64,000 nucleotides of DNA from Hordeum vulgare subsp. vulgare. Taxonomy: Eukaryota > Streptophyta > Magnoliopsida > Poales > Poaceae. The stretch lies in NCBI RefSeq assembly GCF_904849725.1, contig NC_058523.1, positions 166,018,689 through 166,082,688 on the forward strand, given 5' to 3'. Below the pieces are notes generated by a model. The model had not been told where the DNA came from. It saw only the letters and a list, made by a program, of their open reading frames with translations, and ran no database searches. Shown here piece by piece: positions 60,058 to 64,000 of the stretch. Every line of letters starts with the position of its first letter. Position 1 is the stretch's first letter. Made by a program: the position numbers and the translations under genes.

Positions 60058-61656
60058 ACGCTAGGCAAAGCTAATGTCGTGGCAGATACTTTGAGCAGGA
60101 AGGCTTACTCCAACAATCTCATTCTGAAGCCTCTCCAGCCTGACCTTTGTGAATCTTTCAGAAAGCTCAACCTTCAGTTAGTTCCTCAGGGATTTCTTGC
60201 AAATCTTCAGATCTCTCCTACCTTGGAAGATCAGGTCCGAGCAACACAACTTCTTGATGCAATGGTGAAGAAAGTCAAGATTGGCATGGCAAAGGGTCTT
60301 CCCAAATATAAGTGCTTCAGTGTTGATGCTAGAGACACATTGTTCTTTGAGGATCGTCGTGTCATTCCGAAAGGTGATCTCAGAAAGGTAATCATGGAAG
60401 AAGCTCATAACTCTCTGCTCTCTATACATCCGGGAAGCTCCAAGATGTATCAGGACTTGAAACAGACCTTCTGGTGGACTAGCATGAAGCGTGAGATTTC
60501 TCAGTTCATAAATGAATGTGATGTATGTCGAAGGGTGAAAGCAGAGCATCAACGTCCAGCAGGTCTTTTGCATCCATTGCCCATTCCCGGGTGGAAGTTC
60601 GACCATATTGAGATGGATTCCGTCACCGGGTTTCCGAAGTCCAAGAAGGGTAATGATGCCATCTTCGTCGTCATCGACAAGTTGAGTACAGTGGCTAATT
60701 TTCTTCCAGTCAAGGAATCCATCTGCGCAGCTCAACTTGCAGAGTTGTACACTTCCAGGATAGTGTCTTTGCACGGCGTGCCTATGATGATTTCTTTGGA
60801 TCGCGAAAGTATCTTCACTTCCAAGTTCTGGGATTCTTTTCAGTCTGCGATGGGCACAAAGATACGCTTCAGCACAGCTTTTCATCCTCAGACTAGTGGT
60901 CAAGTGGAGCGAGTCAATCAAGTTCTTGAGGATGTGCTGAGAGCCTGTGTTATCTCTTTTGGCATGAAGTGGGAAGACTGCCTGCCTTTCGTTGAGTTCT
61001 CGTATAACAACAGTTGTCAAGCTAGTTCTGGCAAAGCTCCGTTTGAGATTCTCTATGGCAGGAAGTGTCGAACCCTGCTCGGCTGGCCCGAGACCGGCGA
61101 GCGTCAGATTCTTGGGAATGACTTGATAGAAGAAGCTGAAGAGATGTGTCGGGTCATTCGGGATAATCTCATAGCAGCTCAGTCCCGTCAGAAGAGCTAT
61201 TATGATAGCAAGCATCGTGACATGTCTTATGAGCTTGATGACTTCGTCTATCTCAAGGTGTCCCCTATGAAGGGTACGCAGCGCTTTGGTATCAAAGGCA
61301 AGCTTGCGCCTCGTTTCGTTGGTCCTTTCAGAGTTGTTGGCAAGAGAGGTGACCTTGCATACCAGCTCGAGCTCCCGTCAAACTTTGCAAATGTGGATGA
61401 CGTGTTCCATGTCTCTCAGCTTCGGAGATGCTTCAAGACTCCCGAGCAGACTGTTCATCTTCAAGACATCGACCTTCAACCCGACCTATCCTATCGTCAG
61501 CATACAGTTGCGGTTCTCGAGGCGACTGAGCGCAAGACCCGCAACAAGACTGTCAAATTTCTCAAAGTGCAGTGGTCACACCATTCCGATAAAGAGTCTA
61601 CTTGGGAACGCGAGGATCACCTCCATTCTGAATTTCCGGAGTTCTCTCAGTCTTAG
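60058..61656 (+). pseudogene. pol: Chromovirus RNase H end, integrase and chromodomain
   Basis: The frame resumes with GKANVVADTLSRKA, the end of RNase H. The integrase has its zinc domain (paired His, then CDVC), a DDE core with Asp in HIEMDS, Asp in SLDRES and Glu in GQVERVNQ, and a GPF-type module (FVGPFRVV). The C-terminal chromodomain (VQWSHHSDKESTWERE) is the mark of chromoviruses, which use it to target heterochromatin. From 60063 to the stop at 61656 (531 codons) there is no lesion. The gene as a whole is dead because of upstream breaks. Confidence 0.93.
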
Positions 61657-61680
61657 ATCTCGGGGCGAGATCTTTTTGTA

Positions 61681-61693
61681 GTGTGGGAGAGTT
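61681..61693 (+). promoter_or_regulatory. Polypurine tract of the chromovirus
   Basis: GTGTGGGAGAGTT lies directly before the LTR start TGTAATGCCCC, 24 bp after the pol stop. Confidence 0.75.
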
Positions 61694-63213
61694 TGTAATG
61701 CCCCAAGAGTGTATCTTGCCATATATGGAACCTTCTATATGTGGGTCCATCATGTCAGGTCCATGATAATTATATGCATGTGTTATTTCATGTGTGTCAC
61801 CTTGTTTTGTTTTCCTTTGCATGCATGCATCCATTCCATTCATCCATGTCTTGTGTTTGTTGCCTTGTGAATCCATGTGATGTGGTGGTGTGCTGTTGGA
61901 TATGTGAAATGATGTGGATGTAGTTTGATAGTAGGAGGTACTTGTGGTTTGCAATAGGATTCAAAACAACTCCCTCTCTATTTATCTCTAGGTCAAAATT
62001 CACTTGTTCCATTCCTATTTCTAAAATGCCCATGTTTTGGTATGTTTTGTGGTGAATGTGGTGGTTTGTTTTTGTTGTTTTGAAGCTATGTCTTAGTGGT
62101 GCAAATATCCACAAAACAGATTAACTTAATGTTGTTTTGTAAAGATTTACTTGCTCCAAAAATCCCTTTTCTATTTTTATTAAATGGGTCACAATTCCCT
62201 TATGACCAGGGGCATTTTTATTTTAATTTAGGTGCCTTAATTTTTCCCTGGGAGATTATTTTAGTTAATGGTGTGGTTCTAAATAGCAAACCCCAGGGAT
62301 TTTCTCTCTTATCAGGCGCAGCATGGGCCTCCTCTCGTTCCCTCTCGAGGCCCATTCCTCCCTCTCTGTTCCTAGCGACAGCCCAAGCGCGCACGACCTC
62401 CTTCTTCCTGACGCCGTCGTTGCCATGTGCTGCTTTCTGTCAGGGCTGCAGAGAGAGACTCAGAGGTTTGACAGCGCCGTCCCATCCGCGGCCCACATAT
62501 ATCCTTGGCGTCCGTGCCCTTGTGCCTAGGGTTCCGCGTCCCCCCATCTAGCGCCGCCACACCTCCCTCCATATCCTTCTTCCTCCGTGGTAATCTCTCT
62601 ATAGATTAGGTAGCAAAGTGCAGCAGTAGTTCCCCGCCGTCGTCCGCCGTGCGTCCCTCGTCTCCGGCCCCGACACACATGTCAGGGAGCTCGACGGAGG
62701 CGTACGCGTTCCATTCCCGCTATCGGTGAGGCTGGGGAGCGACCACACCGACGGGAAGCTCCACGTCTCCGGCGTGTTCCCGGCAGCCCCGTCCCCTGCG
62801 TCAGATCTTCTTCGGTTCTGCATCAGGCCGCCCTCAGATCTTCGTATTCATCAGGCTTCTTCCTCAATCACCCCTTCCCTCCTTTCTTTAGATGAGCATA
62901 GATCCTCCTCCCTTCCCCCTCGGTAGTGTGCAAGTAGGGCTCGTGGTCGTGCCTCTCTGTTCGGAGAAGAGCACGAGGTCAGGTGATGTTGCTTGTGTGG
63001 TCTTGTGTGGTGTGCTCGGTTCGTGTGGCTCAGGGGATCGACTTTCCTCGCGGTAGAAGCAGTAGCGTAGACGAACCCCGCGGCATAGAGCAGCAGCTGT
63101 GGTAGGGGCACGCTCCGGTGACGTCTCTGCCGTCGTCTCGGTGTGCAGGCAGAGTAGGGCGATCCATCTTGTGTGTGTATTACCTTGTTTATTCCCTCTG
63201 TTAGGCCAAGTCT

Positions 63214-63294
63214 CTGATCGTAGCGTAGTGGTAGGTGCCGTGTGCTGTTGTTCAGGTGGTCTGGGTTCGAGTCCCAGTGAAGCACCCCCTTTTT
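63214..63294 (+). other. tRNA-like unit 1 (A box, B box, T-run) in the chromovirus LTR
   Basis: The A box TAGCGTAGTGG (63221-63231) and B box GGTTCGAGTCC (63264-63274) are 43 bp apart, the spacing of a real tRNA gene. The T arm is perfect (CTGGG and CCCAG around TTCGAGT), and a D stem with wobble pairs is possible. The acceptor and anticodon stems do not pair well, so it is not a functional tRNA. A TTTTT run at 63290-63294 fits a Pol III terminator. Confidence 0.6.
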
Positions 63295-63364
63295 AATTCT
63301 GGGTTTGGCACAGTAGCGCATAGGAACAGCTTACATTGTTTGGCTCCCCTGATCTGTCGAGTAA

Positions 63365-63440
63365 GTTGCAGTAGCAGAGTGGTTTGCAAGTGTGTGCAAC
63401 AACAACAGGTTGTCGGTTCGATTCCAGTCAGCCCCCTTTT
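63365..63440 (+). other. tRNA-like unit 2 in the chromovirus LTR
   Basis: The A box TAGCAGAGTGG (63372-63382) and B box GGTTCGATTCC (63415-63425) are again 43 bp apart. TTTT follows at 63437-63440 after CCCCC. Both boxes lie exactly 151 bp downstream of those in unit 1. Confidence 0.58.
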
Positions 63441-64000
63441 ATTCTTTTGCTTATTTTTCTTTTGTTGTTCTTCTTGTTCTTGCTAGTTTGTAGTTGCATC
63501 TTGCTAGGCCACCTTGTGTGGTGTTTTATTTACCTCTCTACAGTAGGTGTGCGTAGTTATTTTTGCTAGCTTGTGTAGAATGCATGTGTAGGCTTGTATG
63601 TGAGGGTATGTGAGAGATAGTTCATGCATATATGTGTGTTTTGCACTAGCCTAGTGTGGTGCATGTGTGTGTGCTGCTCATCCTCATGGTGATGATCTTG
63701 TGCATTATGATGTGCAAGTGTGGGGTATGTGTGTGTGTGTGGGTTTCCCCCCACATACCTTGTGTGTGTGTTGGTGGTTCAAGTGATATTTGATGTGCAT
63801 GTGTGTGTGTGTCACACACATGCCCAAGATATGTTGGGCCTTGATAAGGTCATGTGCAAGTATATGTGTAGGTGTAGAGATGCTTATGTGAGTGTAAGCT
63901 AGTGTGTGTGTGATACTAGCATGTGTAGGTGTTGCTATGTTTGTGTTTGATGTATGTGAGTGTGTGGTGGAGTGCTAAGGCACATGAACATGAGGTCCAC

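Larger units (their letters stand above)
35960..64000 (+). mobile_element. Tekay/Del-type Gypsy chromovirus, outermost element, right end outside window
   Basis: Coding pieces in one order and orientation, interrupted by three insertions, rebuild gag, protease, RT, RNase H, integrase and chromodomain: 36242-36361, 41352-42961, 53098-54207 and 60058-61656. The 3' LTR starts at 61694. The chromodomain at the integrase C-terminus identifies a chromovirus. The 282 bp before gag (35960-36241) is leader with no ORF and ends TCTTCAG just before the ATG. The 5' LTR and primer site are not in the window and should lie to its left. Removing the inserts leaves about 8 kb in view. Confidence 0.88.
61694..64000 (+). 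repeat. 3' LTR of the chromovirus, incomplete at window end
   Basis: It starts TGTAATGCCCCAAGAG. A GC-rich part (62300-63150) resembles a transcribed leader. Two tRNA-like units lie at 63214-63294 and 63365-63440, then TG-rich simple sequence (about 63590-63960). More than 2.3 kb is in view and the end is not reached. ORFs in it are not supported. Confidence 0.82.

Noticed and set aside
59929..60062. Start of the ORF that runs into integrase
   Set aside because: These codons are LTR sequence of the inserted Sirevirus-like element; the chromovirus frame begins after the target duplication.
63214..63294. Functional tRNA gene
   Set aside because: A and B boxes and the T arm are good, but the acceptor stem pairs at only about three positions and the anticodon stem does not pair.
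63590..63960. TG-rich tract as a regulatory element
   Set aside because: It is simple TG/CA-rich sequence within the LTR with no defined motif; I see no basis for a function.

Overview
The window looks like intergenic DNA from a large-genome Triticeae grass (wheat, barley, rye or a relative). I find no host gene. Nearly every base can be assigned to LTR retrotransposons of families typical of that tribe: BARE1/Angela-type Copia LTRs, Sirevirus (Maximus-like) Copia, Athila-type Gypsy and a Tekay/Del chromovirus. There is also one decayed hAT DNA transposon. Family names come from remembered LTR ends and domain motifs, not from a search.

The whole window reads as one nest. The outermost element is a plus-strand chromovirus. 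Its gag starts at 36242, its pol ends at 61656, and its 3' LTR runs from 61694 off the right edge. Three later arrivals split its coding region: a ~5 kb solo LTR (36362-41351, duplicated site TGGCT), an Athila-like element (42962-53097, ATGAG) and a minus-strand Sirevirus-like derivative (54208-60057, ACGCC/ACGCT). Its 5' leader was entered by a Gypsy element of which only an LTR 3' part remains in view (34955-35959). That LTR was entered by a minus-strand element of the same family (29346-34954). The far LTR of that element was entered by a BARE1/Angela element (1-29345). The leader of the BARE1/Angela element was entered by a Sirevirus (2634-23505, CACTT). The pol of the Sirevirus was entered by a minus-strand BARE1/Angela copy (6892-15828, GATTT). 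The left arm is therefore six elements deep.

Coding content is gag, protease, integrase, reverse transcriptase and RNase H, mostly broken by stops and frameshifts. Only the 847-codon Sirevirus gag (4156-6699) is uninterrupted from start to stop. The Sirevirus and the Athila-like element each carry an extra ORF in the envelope position. Each extra ORF lies behind a promoter-like block and a predicted intron, which suggests a separate spliced transcript. In the Athila-like element the block is a diverged copy of LTR sequence. In the Sirevirus it is a palindrome array followed by TATATAAA.

Other structures worth attention are arrays of a 15-bp odd palindrome in Sirevirus LTRs (also inside the Sirevirus and its predicted intron), two tRNA-like units with A box, B box and T-run in the chromovirus LTR, a duplicated primer-binding site inside the Athila LTR, and an LTR-gag-LTR-gag-LTR chain with microhomology at its junctions.
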